From Lysobacter sp. KIS68-7 (GTDB lineage Bacteria; Pseudomonadota; Gammaproteobacteria; Xanthomonadales; Xanthomonadaceae), in assembly GCF_021284745.1 (NCBI RefSeq), contig NZ_CP089925.1, forward strand, positions 2,107,001 to 2,171,000: a stretch of 64,000 nt of DNA. The letters run 5' to 3'. Position 1 is the first letter of the stretch; the number at the start of each line of letters is the position of its first letter. Shown here in pieces: positions 55,687 to 64,000 of the stretch. A program made the position numbers and the translations under genes. The notes beneath the pieces are model-generated. The model was not told the origin of the DNA, searched no databases, and saw only the letters and a list, made by a program, of their open reading frames with translations.

Positions 55687-57177
55687 ATGCCACCGACCTT
55701 AGCGCTCTACGACGCGAACGCCGCGCGCACGCTCGACACCCGCGCCACCGACGCCCTGGGCGGCGATGCCTTCGAACTGATGCGCCGTGCCGGCCGCGCG
55801 GCCTGGCACTGTGCCCTGCGCCACTGGCCGCAGGCCCAGCGCATCGTGGTGGTGTGCGGCCCGGGCAACAACGGCGGCGACGGCTACGTGCTCGCGCGCC
55901 TGGCGCTGGAGGCCGGCCGCAACGTGCGGGTGGTGCGCCTGGCCGAGCATTCGCCGCGCACCGCGTCCGCGACGCGGGCGCGCGATGAATTCCGCGAACG
56001 CAACGGGCGGACGGAAACCTTCGTCGACGCGCTGCCTCCCGCCGATCTCATCGTCGATGCACTGTTCGGCCTCGGGTTGACGCGCGCGCCGGAAGGCGCG
56101 GCGAAAGGCTTGATCGAAGCGATCAATGCGCATCCGGCGGCATGCCTCTCCCTGGATGCGCCGAGCGGCGTGGACGCCGATCGCGGTGCCGTGCCCGGCG
56201 TGGCGGTCGCGGCCACGCGCACCCTCGAGTTCATCGTGCCCAAGCCTGGCCTGCGCACCGGTGCGGCGATCGATCTGGCCGGTCGCCTGGAACTCGCGGA
56301 ATTGCAGGTGCCACCGAATGCGTTCGACGGCATCGCCCCGCATTCGGCGCTCGTGTTGCCGGATGCCTTGCGCAACGTGTTGCGCCCGCGGCCGCGCAAT
56401 GCACACAAAGGACTGTCGGGACGCGTGCTGTGCCTCGGCGGCGACCACGGCAGCGGCGGTGCGATCCTGCTGTGCGCGGATGCAGCGTTGCGCAGTGGCG
56501 TGGGCTTGGTGGACGTCGCCACGCGCGAGGAACACATCGCGGCGATGCTTGCACGGCGTCCGGAAGCGATGGGCCGCGCGGTGGAGCGCAGCGAAGATCT
56601 TGCGGTGCAGTTGCAGCACGCGGACGTTGTCGCGGTCGGTCCCGGGTTGGGGCAGGGCGTGTGGGGGCGCGTGCTGTTCGGCGCTGCGCTTTCCGCAGGA
56701 AAACCGCTCGTGCTCGATGCCGATGCACTGAATCTGCTCGCCGCACGCAACCAAACGTTGCCGTCCGATTGCATCCTCACGCCGCATCCCGGTGAAGCCG
56801 CGCGCCTGCTCGGTTCGACCACCGCAGAGGTCCAGGACGATCGCTTCGGCGCGGCGCATGCGCTCGTGGAGAAGTTCGGTGCGGTCGTCGTGCTCAAGGG
56901 CGCAGGCACGATCGTGGCTGCGCCGGATCATCGACCCGCGGTGATCGGTGCGGGCAATCCGGGTATGGCCGTCGGTGGCATGGGCGATCTGCTGACGGGT
57001 GTCATCGCCTCGCTGCGCGCGCAGGGCCAACCGGCCTTCGATGCCGCGTGCGTCGGTGCGCTGCTGCACGCCGCGGCGGGCGACGAAGCCGCGCGCGACG
57101 GTGGCGAGCGCGGTCTATTGCCCTCCGACTTATTGCCGCGGTTGCGTCGCCTGTCCAATCCGGACAACGTGCGCTGA
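55687..57177 (+). CDS. nnrD: Bifunctional NAD(P)H-hydrate epimerase / ADP-dependent dehydratase
   Basis: The 496-residue fusion repairs hydrated NAD(P)H. The YjeF_N epimerase domain (about 1-215) has VVCGPGNNGGDGYVLAR and SLDAPSGVDADRG. The YjeF_C dehydratase (about 225-490) has LTPHPGEAARLLG, VLKGAGTIVAAPD and GNPGMAVGGMGDLLTG. No ribosome site precedes the ATG. Its TGA overlaps tsaE by one base. nnrD-tsaE-amiC-mutL is the conserved gammaproteobacterial block. Confidence 0.96.
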   Translation: MPPTLALYDANAARTLDTRATDALGGDAFELMRRAGRAAWHCALRHWPQAQRIVVVCGPGNNGGDGYVLARLALEAGRNVRVVRLAEHSPRTASATRARDEFRERNGRTETFVDALPPADLIVDALFGLGLTRAPEGAAKGLIEAINAHPAACLSLDAPSGVDADRGAVPGVAVAATRTLEFIVPKPGLRTGAAIDLAGRLELAELQVPPNAFDGIAPHSALVLPDALRNVLRPRPRNAHKGLSGRVLCLGGDHGSGGAILLCADAALRSGVGLVDVATREEHIAAMLARRPEAMGRAVERSEDLAVQLQHADVVAVGPGLGQGVWGRVLFGAALSAGKPLVLDADALNLLAARNQTLPSDCILTPHPGEAARLLGSTTAEVQDDRFGAAHALVEKFGAVVVLKGAGTIVAAPDHRPAVIGAGNPGMAVGGMGDLLTGVIASLRAQGQPAFDAACVGALLHAAAGDEAARDGGERGLLPSDLLPRLRRLSNPDNVR

Positions 57178-57659
57178 TGCGACTGCACCTGCCCGATCCG
57201 GACGCCACCGATCGCTTCGGCGCGCTGCTCGCGCGCACGCGGCCGCCGCGCGCGGTGGTGCACCTGCGCGGCGACCTTGGCGCAGGCAAGTCGACGCTGG
57301 CGCGTGCATTGCTGCGCGCACTCGGCGTGACCGGCGCGATCCGCAGTCCGACCTACACCCTGGTCGAGCGCTATCCGCTGGCCGATGGGGGCGATGCGCT
57401 GCACCTGGACCTCTACCGCATCGGCAATCCCGGCGAGTTGGAATTCCTCGGCATCGACGCCGCGGACGGCGCCCTGTGGCTGGTCGAATGGCCGGAGCGG
57501 GGCGGGGATGCGCTGCCCCCGGCCGACCTCGACCTGGCCCTGGCCATCGATGGCGGCGGCCGGTCGATCGACCTGGTCCCAGGTACCCCGAACGGCGAGG
57601 ACTGGCGGGCCCGGATCGTGGAACATCCCGACTTGCGCGTGTTTGTTGTTCCACCCTGA
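57177..57659 (+). CDS. tsaE: tRNA t6A biosynthesis ATPase TsaE
   Basis: The 160-residue protein has Walker A RGDLGAGKST (31-40), SPTYTLVERY near 59-68, HLDLYRI and the conserved WLVEWPERG near 103-111. It works with TsaB and TsaD on t6A37. ATG 57177 shares its A with the nnrD stop (TGATG). Confidence 0.95.
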   Translation: MRLHLPDPDATDRFGALLARTRPPRAVVHLRGDLGAGKSTLARALLRALGVTGAIRSPTYTLVERYPLADGGDALHLDLYRIGNPGELEFLGIDAADGALWLVEWPERGGDALPPADLDLALAIDGGGRSIDLVPGTPNGEDWRARIVEHPDLRVFVVPP

Positions 57660-57701
57660 GAGGAACCTTCCGCAGGCCCCGGATTCATAAGGAAAAAGTG
57701 C

Positions 57702-57730
57702 TTGCAATCCGCGCCGCGCGGTGCTTGAAT
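57702..57730 (+). promoter_or_regulatory. amiC promoter, start point on the ATG
   Basis: TTGCAA (57702-57707), exactly 17 bases, then TTGAAT (57725-57730), 7 bases before ATG 57738. Transcription would begin at 57737-57738, so the mRNA is probably leaderless. Confidence 0.72.
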
Positions 57731-57737
57731 CCGGCTC

Positions 57738-59231
57738 ATGCGGATCAAGGGGGCCATCGTTCAGCAATGGATGCTCGGTGCGGCGCTAATCCTGGCGCTG
57801 TGCTGGAACATCGCGCGCGCCAGTGAAATCAAGGACTTGGCGCTGACGGAAGGCGCCACCGGCACCCGCGCCGAATTGCTGCTCGACACGCCCGGCCGCT
57901 ACACCACTATTTCGCTCGCCGGTCCCGACCGCCTGGTTGTCGACCTGCCGGCCTCGACCCTCGACCGCAAATTCCACGCGCCCGCTGGCGCCGGCGTGGT
58001 CAAGGCGGTCCGCACCGGGCAGCCGACCCCGGGCACCGTGCGCATCGTGTTCGACCTCGCCCAGCCCGTCGTGGCGCTCAAGCCGCGGCTGGAAACGACG
58101 GCCGACGGCACGCGCCTTGTGCTGGAATGGCCGGGCGACGGCAAGGCTCGCGCTGCAACCGATACACCGACCGATCCGATCGCCGATATCGCGGCGCAAT
58201 CGAGCGTGCCTGCGAAAATCGAAAGCACGCAGGACGTCGCGCAGAAATCTGCCGAAGACACCGCGGCGAAATCCGCCGATGCGACGTCGCGCCTCGTGGC
58301 GTCGCTGCCGTCTGCGACGACTGCAACACCTTCGTCGACCACGATGCCGACGACGATGCCGACGATGCACGGCGCGAACCCCACGACGCTCCCGCAGCAA
58401 CCCGCCCCGACGATCGCGAACGCCACGCCGCCGGGCGCCACCAAGACGATGCAGCAGCTGATGCGCGGCGGCATGCGTCCCCTCGTCATCGCCATCGATG
58501 CCGGCCACGGCGGCCAGGATCCCGGTGCGCGCGGTGCGAACGGCAGTCGCGAAAAAGACCTCACGCTTGCGGTCGCGCGCGAACTTGCGCGCCAGGTCAA
58601 CGCCACGCCGGGCCTGAAGGCCTACCTCACCCGCGATACCGACGTGTTCATTCCGCTCGCGCAGCGCTACCAGAAGGCGCGCGCGGCGAAGGCCGACCTG
58701 TTCGTGTCGATCCACGCCGATGCATTCACCAATCCGGATGCGAGCGGTTCGTCGGTGTTCGTGCTCTCGCAGCGCGGTGCGTCCTCGCAAGCGGCGCGCT
58801 GGCTCGCGAACCAGGAAAATGCGGCGGACCTCGTCGGCGGCGTGCGCCTGCAGGACAAGGACAACACGCTCGCCTCGGTGCTGCTCGACCTGTCGCAGAC
58901 CGGCACGATGAAAGCCTCCGAAGACATCGCCGGCCATGTGCTCACCGGGCTGAAGAAGCTGGGCAAGACGCACAAGGGCGCGGTCGAGCGCGCGAACTTC
59001 GTCGTGCTGCGTTCGCCCGACGTGCCCTCGATGCTGGTCGAGACCGCGTTCATCTCGAACCCGGGCGAAGAACGCAAGCTCAACGACCCGGGTCACCGGT
59101 CCGAGCTGGCGCGCGCGATCCTCGACGGCGTCAATACCTACTTCACCCGCCAGCCGCCGCCGGGGACGCTGTACGCCGCGCGCGCGGAAGCCGCGGAGAT
59201 GGCGACCGCGTCCACCTCGGGCGGACGCTAG
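57738..59231 (+). CDS. amiC: N-acetylmuramoyl-L-alanine amidase AmiC
   Basis: The 497-residue periplasmic zinc amidase has a signal segment (about 9-29), an AMIN septal-targeting domain (about 32-135) and a 110-residue Thr/Pro/Ala-rich linker (TTMPTTMPTMHG and similar). An Amidase_3 domain (about 250-475) follows, with H257 (DAGHGGQDPGA), the metal Glu in GSREKDLT, SIHADAF and catalytic MLVETAFISN. It splits septal peptidoglycan for daughter-cell separation. Confidence 0.94.
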   Translation: MRIKGAIVQQWMLGAALILALCWNIARASEIKDLALTEGATGTRAELLLDTPGRYTTISLAGPDRLVVDLPASTLDRKFHAPAGAGVVKAVRTGQPTPGTVRIVFDLAQPVVALKPRLETTADGTRLVLEWPGDGKARAATDTPTDPIADIAAQSSVPAKIESTQDVAQKSAEDTAAKSADATSRLVASLPSATTATPSSTTMPTTMPTMHGANPTTLPQQPAPTIANATPPGATKTMQQLMRGGMRPLVIAIDAGHGGQDPGARGANGSREKDLTLAVARELARQVNATPGLKAYLTRDTDVFIPLAQRYQKARAAKADLFVSIHADAFTNPDASGSSVFVLSQRGASSQAARWLANQENAADLVGGVRLQDKDNTLASVLLDLSQTGTMKASEDIAGHVLTGLKKLGKTHKGAVERANFVVLRSPDVPSMLVETAFISNPGEERKLNDPGHRSELARAILDGVNTYFTRQPPPGTLYAARAEAAEMATASTSGGR

Positions 59232-59293
59232 AAAAAGCGCGGGCCCGCCCGCCGGCTCCGTTATGATCGACGCTGGTTTTTGAGCGTCGCCAC

Positions 59294-61075
59294 GTGCCGA
59301 TCCGCCAACTCCCGGACACCCTGATCAACCAGATCGCCGCGGGCGAGGTCGTCGAACGGCCTGCGTCGGTGGTGAAGGAACTCGTCGAGAACGCACTCGA
59401 CGCCGGCGCGCGTCGCGTCGAGATCGACCTGGAAGAGGGCGGCATCCGCCTGATCCGCGTGCGCGACGACGGCGGCGGCATTCCGCCGGAAGAACTTCCG
59501 CTCGCGGTGTCGCGCCACGCCACCAGCAAGATCGCCTCGCTCGACGACCTGGAAGCCGTGGCCACGCTCGGCTTCCGTGGCGAAGCGCTGCCGTCGATCG
59601 CGTCGGTCAGCCGCTTCGAACTCGCCTCGCGCCATACCGGCAACGCCCATGGCGCGTCGCTGCAGGTCGAAGGCGGCCGCATCGGCGAGGTCGCGCCGAA
59701 AGCGCATCCGCCGGGCACCACCGTCGAAGTGCGCGACCTGTTCTACAACGTGCCCGCGCGTCGCAAGTTCCTGCGCGCCGAACGCACGGAGCTGGGCCAC
59801 ATCGAAGAATGGTTGCGTTCGCTCGCACTCGCACGGCCGGATGTCGAGCTGCGCGTTTCGCACAACGGCCGGCCTGCGCGGCGTTATCGCGGCGACGGCA
59901 TGCTGGCCTCCACCGATCGCCTGTTCGAAACGCTCGGCGAGGAGTTCGCGAAGCACGCCTTGCGCGTCGACCATGCCGGTGCGGGCCTGCGCCTGCACGG
60001 CTGGATCGCGCAACCGGTCTACAACCGCGCGAGCGCCGACCAGCAGTATCTCTACGTCAACGGTCGCAGCGTGCGCGATCGCAATGTCGCCCACGCGGTG
60101 AAGCAGGCCTACGGCGACGTGCTCTTCCACGGGCGCCAGCCGGCCTACGTGCTGTTCCTGGAAGTCGACCCGCGCACCGTCGATGTGAACGTGCATCCGG
60201 CGAAGCACGAAGTTCGTTTCCGCGAATCGCGCCTCGTGCACGACTTCACTTATCGCACCCTGCAGCAGGCGCTCGCGGAAACGCGCGCAGGCGCGAGCGC
60301 GGATGTCGCACCGGTGACCGAAGTCGCCGCGCGCACATGGGTCGGGCCGTCGTCGTGGCAGGGCAGTGCGCAATCGGGGCTGGCGCTGCGCGTTGAAGAC
60401 ACCCGCGTGGCTTACGCGGCGCTCTACGGCGGATCCGGAACCGAAGTCCTCGCGCCGCCCATGCCCATGGCCGAAGCGCGTGACGACGCACCACCGCCGC
60501 TCGGCTACGCCATCGCGCAGTTGCACGGCATCTACATCCTCGCCGAGAACGCCGAAGGCCTGATCGTCGTGGACATGCACGCCGCGCACGAACGCATCGG
60601 TTACGAAAAGCTCAAGTGCGCGCACGATGGCGCGGGTCTGCGCACGCAGCCCTTGTTGGTGCCGATGAGCGTCGCCGTGTCGGAGCGCGAAGCCGACGTC
60701 GCCGAACGCGAATCCGCCACGCTCGCGGAACTGGGTTTCGAACTCACGCGCGCGGGGCCGGGCTCCCTGCGCCTGCGCAGCGTGCCCGCGCTGCTTGCCG
60801 ACGGCGATGTCGAAGCGCTGCTGCGCGACGTCCTGGCCGACCTGCGCGAACACGGCGACACGCGCCGCATCGCCGCCGCACGCGACGAGTTGCTCGCGAC
60901 GATGGCCTGCCACGGCGCCGTGCGCGCGAACCGGCGCCTGGGCCTTCCCGAAATGAACGCACTGCTGCGCGAGATGGAAGCGACCGAACGCTCCGGGCAG
61001 TGCAACCACGGCCGCCCCACCTGGACGCGCGTGCCGCTGGCCGACATCGACAAATGGTTCCTGCGAGGACGTTGA
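59294..61075 (+). CDS. mutL: Mismatch repair protein MutL, endonuclease type
   Basis: The 593-residue protein starts at GTG 59294. The GHKL ATPase has [26 protein letters not shown] (11-36, broken by variable residues), RDDGGGIP and [10 protein letters not shown]. The C-terminal domain keeps the endonuclease motif D427[11 protein letters not shown] (DxHA-x2-E-x4-E), ACHGAVRA and CNHGRPT. It should therefore nick DNA itself, as in bacteria without MutH. A 6-bp hairpin, GACGCT (59269-59274)/AGCGTC (59283-59288), sits 5 bases before the start. Confidence 0.96.
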   Translation: MPIRQLPDTLINQIAAGEVVERPASVVKELVENALDAGARRVEIDLEEGGIRLIRVRDDGGGIPPEELPLAVSRHATSKIASLDDLEAVATLGFRGEALPSIASVSRFELASRHTGNAHGASLQVEGGRIGEVAPKAHPPGTTVEVRDLFYNVPARRKFLRAERTELGHIEEWLRSLALARPDVELRVSHNGRPARRYRGDGMLASTDRLFETLGEEFAKHALRVDHAGAGLRLHGWIAQPVYNRASADQQYLYVNGRSVRDRNVAHAVKQAYGDVLFHGRQPAYVLFLEVDPRTVDVNVHPAKHEVRFRESRLVHDFTYRTLQQALAETRAGASADVAPVTEVAARTWVGPSSWQGSAQSGLALRVEDTRVAYAALYGGSGTEVLAPPMPMAEARDDAPPPLGYAIAQLHGIYILAENAEGLIVVDMHAAHERIGYEKLKCAHDGAGLRTQPLLVPMSVAVSEREADVAERESATLAELGFELTRAGPGSLRLRSVPALLADGDVEALLRDVLADLREHGDTRRIAAARDELLATMACHGAVRANRRLGLPEMNALLREMEATERSGQCNHGRPTWTRVPLADIDKWFLRGR

Positions 61076-61077
61076 AC

Positions 61078-62010
61078 ATGGGGAAGGGGATTCGCATTGC
61101 CTGCGCCGCCATCGCGCTCGTCGTGCTCGCTGCCTGCAATCGGGGCGACGATGGCGAAGCCGCGCGCAAGGCCGCCGAAGCGGCGCGTGCGTTCGCGGCG
61201 CAGGAGAAGCCGTGGCGCGATGCACGCGCGGCGGCACTCACGGCGCCGGATGGCTGGACCAGCGTGATCGGACTGCATTGGCTCGAGCGCGGCGCGCATT
61301 ACGCGGGCAGCGCGCCCGGCAACGGCCTGCTGCTGGAGAAGGGACCGCCGCACCTGGGCATGTTCGACCTGGATGCGCAGGGCCGCGTGCGCTTCGTGCC
61401 CGAAGCAGGCGTGGCGCTCACGCTCGACGGCCAGCCGCTCACGGGCGCCACGGTCCTGGCGACGGACCGCGACCCCAATGGCCCGAGCGTGATCGGCTTC
61501 GATGAAGGCAAAGGCCTGGCCACGATCATCAAGCGGGGCGATCGCCTCGCGCTGCGCGTGAAGCACGCCGACGCCGACGCGCGCCTGCACTTCAAGGGCA
61601 TCCAGTATTGGCCGGGCGGAAAGGATTGGACGGTGCGCGCGCGTTACGTGCCGAATCCACCGGGCAAGACGCTGCCGATCGTCAACATCGTCAACATGGT
61701 CGAGCAGGTGCCCAATCCCGGTGCCATCGAATTCGAACGCGACGGCAAGGTGCATCGCCTCGAACTGCTCGACCAGGGCGAGCCGACGCTGTTCCTCGTC
61801 TTCGCCGATCGCACCAGCGGCCATGGCAGTTATCCGGCCGGCCGATATCTCGACCTCCCGCGCCCCGGCCCCGACGGCCACATCACCGTCGACTTCAATC
61901 GCGTCGAGAATCCGCCGTGCGCGTTCACGGCCTTCGCCACGTGCCCGCTCGCACCGCCGGCCAACCGCCTCGACCTCGAAGTCATCGCAGGCGAGAAGGC
62001 GTACCACTGA
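61078..62010 (+). CDS. DUF1684 lipoprotein
   Basis: The 310-residue protein has a lipoprotein signal ending VVLAAC (Cys20). The DUF1684 region includes WTSVIGLHWLERGAHYAGS (near 60-78), VRARYVPNPPGK and the closing NPPCAFTAFATCPLAPPANRL block. The family is secreted or lipidated and of unknown function. It lies 2 bases after mutL and overlaps the next ATG by one base. Confidence 0.9.
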   Translation: MGKGIRIACAAIALVVLAACNRGDDGEAARKAAEAARAFAAQEKPWRDARAAALTAPDGWTSVIGLHWLERGAHYAGSAPGNGLLLEKGPPHLGMFDLDAQGRVRFVPEAGVALTLDGQPLTGATVLATDRDPNGPSVIGFDEGKGLATIIKRGDRLALRVKHADADARLHFKGIQYWPGGKDWTVRARYVPNPPGKTLPIVNIVNMVEQVPNPGAIEFERDGKVHRLELLDQGEPTLFLVFADRTSGHGSYPAGRYLDLPRPGPDGHITVDFNRVENPPCAFTAFATCPLAPPANRLDLEVIAGEKAYH

Positions 62011-62972
62011 TGATCCGAGGATCCCGCATGCGTCGTACCGCTGTGTTCACCGCGCTGCTCGTGCCGGCGCTCGCGCTCGCCGCGAACAAGGCGCCCGTGC
62101 CCGCACCCGCGAAGGCACCGCCGGTGCCCTTGTTGTGGAAAGTCTCCGACGCCAACAACAGCGTCTACCTGCTCGGCTCCTTCCACATGCTGCGCGAGGA
62201 CGACTATCCGCTGTCGAAGGATGTCGACAACGCGCTCGCCGATTCCGAATCGGTGTTGTTCGAATTGCCGCCGGAGGAAATGGGCTCGGCGGAGCTCGGC
62301 ATGAAGATGGCGATGGCCGCCATCCGCACCGACGGCACGACGCTCGACAGCGATCTCTCGCCCGAGTTGTCCGCCAAGCTCGCCGCCTGGGCGAACAAGA
62401 ACGAGGCCGGCCTGCGCAGGATCAACATGACGCCGGAGATGCTGCAGGCGTTCGAGCCGTGGTACGTCAGCCTGCTCGTCACCATCCTGGATGCCGGCAC
62501 GCGCGGCTTCGAATCCAAGCTCGGTCTCGACAACCACATCGCCGCTTCCGCGAAGGCCGCGAACAAGACCGCTGGCGGCCTGGAGACGGGGATGCAGCAG
62601 CTCGACATGCTCGACGGCATGGACAAGGCGCAGCAGCTGCAAATGCTCGACGAATCGTTGTCGGACAGCGGCAACGAACACGAACTCGACCTGCTGCACC
62701 GCGAATGGCGCGCGGGCGACGTTGACGCCCTGGCCGCGCACATGGTCAACGAAGTGCGCACCAAGTACCCCTCCATGTACGAACGCATCAACACGCAGCG
62801 CAACGACACCTGGGTGCCGAAGCTCGAAGCGCGCCTCGCTGCGTCGGGCACCGACGACACCTTGGTGGTGGTCGGTGCGATGCACCTGCTCGGCAACGAC
62901 GGCGTAGTCGAGAAGCTGCGCAAGAAGGGCTACAAGGTCGAGCGCGTGTGTTCGGCGTGTGCGGTGAAGTGA
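62010..62972 (+). CDS. TraB/GumN-family protein
   Basis: The protein has 320 residues from ATG 62010 (or ATG 62028). A signal peptide (RRTAVFTALLVPALALA) is followed by the TraB/GumN core: PLLWKVSDANNSVYLLGSFHML near 34-55 with the GSxH motif, and LVVVGAMHLLGNDGVVEKLRKKGYKVERV at the end with the GAxHL motif. The family resembles Tiki-type metalloproteases. GumN is named from the xanthan locus but is not needed for the sugar backbone. Ends in Cys-x2-Cys. Confidence 0.9.
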   Translation: MIRGSRMRRTAVFTALLVPALALAANKAPVPAPAKAPPVPLLWKVSDANNSVYLLGSFHMLREDDYPLSKDVDNALADSESVLFELPPEEMGSAELGMKMAMAAIRTDGTTLDSDLSPELSAKLAAWANKNEAGLRRINMTPEMLQAFEPWYVSLLVTILDAGTRGFESKLGLDNHIAASAKAANKTAGGLETGMQQLDMLDGMDKAQQLQMLDESLSDSGNEHELDLLHREWRAGDVDALAAHMVNEVRTKYPSMYERINTQRNDTWVPKLEARLAASGTDDTLVVVGAMHLLGNDGVVEKLRKKGYKVERVCSACAVK

Positions 62973-62973
62973 G

Positions 62974-63339
62974 ATGAAGCGCGCGCTCACGCCGATGCTG
63001 CACGTGCCCGACGTCGGTGCGACGATCGCGTGGTACGTCGGCATCGGCTTCGACGTGGTCAACACCGGCGAGGACGACGGCGAACTGGTGTGGGCGATGC
63101 TCGGCTTCGGCGCGGGCCGCGTGATGCTGAGCATCGGCGGCCACGCGAGCGACGCGCCGCGCCGGGATGCGGACCTGTACCTGGAAGTCGATGGCGTCGA
63201 TGCGTATTTCGCGCGGGTGGGCGGCCAGGTCGTCGTGGTGGAGCCCCCCCACGACACGTTCTACGGCATGCGCGAATTCATCGTGCGCGACAACAATGGC
63301 TTCTGGCTGACCTTCGGCGAACCCGTGGCGACGCCTTAA
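62974..63339 (+). CDS. VOC-family (glyoxalase/bleomycin-resistance-like) protein
   Basis: The 121-residue protein has two beta-alpha-beta-beta-beta units, starting [26 protein letters not shown] and ending [19 protein letters not shown]. Metal-binding positions (H9, E70-region YLEVDG, E109-type GEP) are plausible. Substrate is unknown. Starts 1 base after the TraB/GumN stop; its TAA overlaps the rnfB stop (TTAA). Confidence 0.88.
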   Translation: MKRALTPMLHVPDVGATIAWYVGIGFDVVNTGEDDGELVWAMLGFGAGRVMLSIGGHASDAPRRDADLYLEVDGVDAYFARVGGQVVVVEPPHDTFYGMREFIVRDNNGFWLTFGEPVATP

Positions 63340-63752
63340 ACCGGCGCCACCATCACGATGCAATCCACGGGGCACGCCGGCACGCACAGCTCGCAGCCCG
63401 TGCACAGCGGCTCGATCACCGTGTGCATGCGTTTGTTGCCGCCGGCGATCGCATCGACGGGGCAGGCCTGGATGCACTTGGTGCAACCGATGCAGTCTTC
63501 TTCCACCACGAGCGCGACCAGCGGCGGCTTGTGCGTGCCGCGCGTGCGGTCGTAGGGCCTCGCTTCGACGTGCAGCACATGCGCGAGTGCGCGTGCGCCT
63601 GCATCGCCGCCGGGCGGACAACGATCGACATCCGCCTCGCCACGCGCCATCGCTTCGGCGTACGGGCGACAGCCGGCGAAACCGCACTGGCCGCATTGCG
63701 TCTGCGGCAGGATGCGGTCGAGGCGTTCGACGAGATCGATGGCGGAATCCAC
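63336..63752 (-). CDS. rnfB: RnfB-like ferredoxin, short form
   Basis: The protein has 138 residues from GTG 63752. The N-terminal 4Fe-4S site is C20, C23, C28, C45 ([22 protein letters not shown]), then two ferredoxin clusters [16 protein letters not shown] and [16 protein letters not shown]. The N-terminal membrane helix of canonical RnfB is absent and no rnfACDGE gene is nearby. It may be a soluble electron carrier. It lies 10 bases after metG on the same strand. Confidence 0.9.
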   Translation of the reverse strand: MDSAIDLVERLDRILPQTQCGQCGFAGCRPYAEAMARGEADVDRCPPGGDAGARALAHVLHVEARPYDRTRGTHKPPLVALVVEEDCIGCTKCIQACPVDAIAGGNKRMHTVIEPLCTGCELCVPACPVDCIVMVAPV

Positions 63753-63762
63753 CGCCGCTCCC

Positions 63763-64000
63763 TTACTTGACCGGCGAACCCGCGTCCGCGCCCGGCGCGT
63801 CGAGCAGGTGCAGCGCACCGCCGTCCAGGCCCGCCGAGAGGATCATCCCTTCGCTGATGCCGAAGCGCATCTTGCGCGGCGCGAGGTTGGCGATGAATAC
63901 CACGTTGCGGCCGACCAGCGACGCAGGATCGCCGTAGGACGCGCGGATGCCCGAGAAGATCTGGCGCTTGCCGAGCGCGCCGGCGTCGAGTTCGAAGCGC
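63763..64000 (-). CDS. metG: Methionyl-tRNA synthetase, C-terminal fragment at window edge
   Basis: The minus-strand frame runs from the window edge to TAA at 63763-63765 and gives 78 residues. They are the C-terminal tRNA-binding (Trbp111-like OB-fold) domain of Met[44 protein letters not shown] and the end GADAGSPVK. The catalytic part lies outside the window. metG-rnfB order is usual in Xanthomonads. Confidence 0.93.
   Translation of the reverse strand, partial: RFELDAGALGKRQIFSGIRASYGDPASLVGRNVVFIANLAPRKMRFGISEGMILSAGLDGGALHLLDAPGADAGSPVK

Noticed and set aside
1-64000. CRISPR arrays, insertion sequences, toxin-antitoxin or defence genes
   Set aside because: No regularly spaced repeats, transposase motifs or defence-family domains were seen anywhere in the window.

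Overview
The window is a 64 kb piece of a high-GC gammaproteobacterial chromosome. It most likely comes from the Xanthomonadaceae, in the Lysobacter/Luteimonas range. The evidence is the lexA-recA-recX order with a TTAGTAGTAATACTACT-type SOS operator, a MutL that carries the endonuclease motif, rpsP-rimM-trmD-rplS next to ffh, a GumN/TraB-family protein, and very GC-rich genes with frequent GTG/TTG starts and 4-bp ATGA/GTGA overlaps. I saw no transposase, integrase, prophage gene or CRISPR array. Apart from the polysaccharide locus at the left edge, this is core genome.

Left end (1-12218): the right part of an exopolysaccharide (EPS) locus. It holds the 3' part of a Wzc-type tyrosine autokinase, two tandem asparagine-synthetase-like proteins without a glutaminase domain, a Tat-exported beta-helix protein, a quinone oxidoreductase whose 3' end is duplicated in tandem, a structured leader or small RNA ending in an intrinsic terminator, a Wzx-type flippase, a Wzy-like membrane protein, a GT4 glycosyltransferase, a DUF218 protein and a Wza-type export lipoprotein. 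Together they would flip, polymerise, modify and export a polysaccharide.

12303-19710: radA, a single-domain response regulator, a marR-OMF-emrA-emrB drug-efflux operon with an inverted repeat upstream, and a CcsA-like membrane protein. 19774-25572: ffh, a DUF898 membrane protein coupled to an M48 protease, then rpsP-rimM-trmD and rplS. 25666-34979: hslR, mutS, pncC, the SOS operon lexA-recA-recX, alaS and csrA. 35002-40130: tRNA-Ser(GCU), tRNA-Arg(ACG), a very strong palindromic terminator, then pyrD-murB-EamA, an ALDH7 dehydrogenase and tRNA-Arg(CCU) on the minus strand.

40171-48859: an ECF sigma/anti-sigma pair; a compact minus-strand run gcvR-bcp-phoH-DUF1275-thiD-hydrolase; dapA with a short BamC-like lipoprotein; fdxA; a 55-residue membrane protein; and tRNA-Glu(CUC). 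48963-64000: pcnB-folK-panB-panC, panD-pgi, queG facing away from nnrD-tsaE, amiC, mutL, two envelope proteins, a VOC protein, and rnfB-metG (metG cut by the window edge).

Several promoters place the likely transcription start on or next to the start codon (lexA, amiC, queG, nnrD), which suggests leaderless mRNAs. queG and nnrD appear to share one AT-rich core as overlapping, oppositely oriented -10 elements. Two convergent gene pairs (pgi/queG, VOC/rnfB) share palindromic stop codons.
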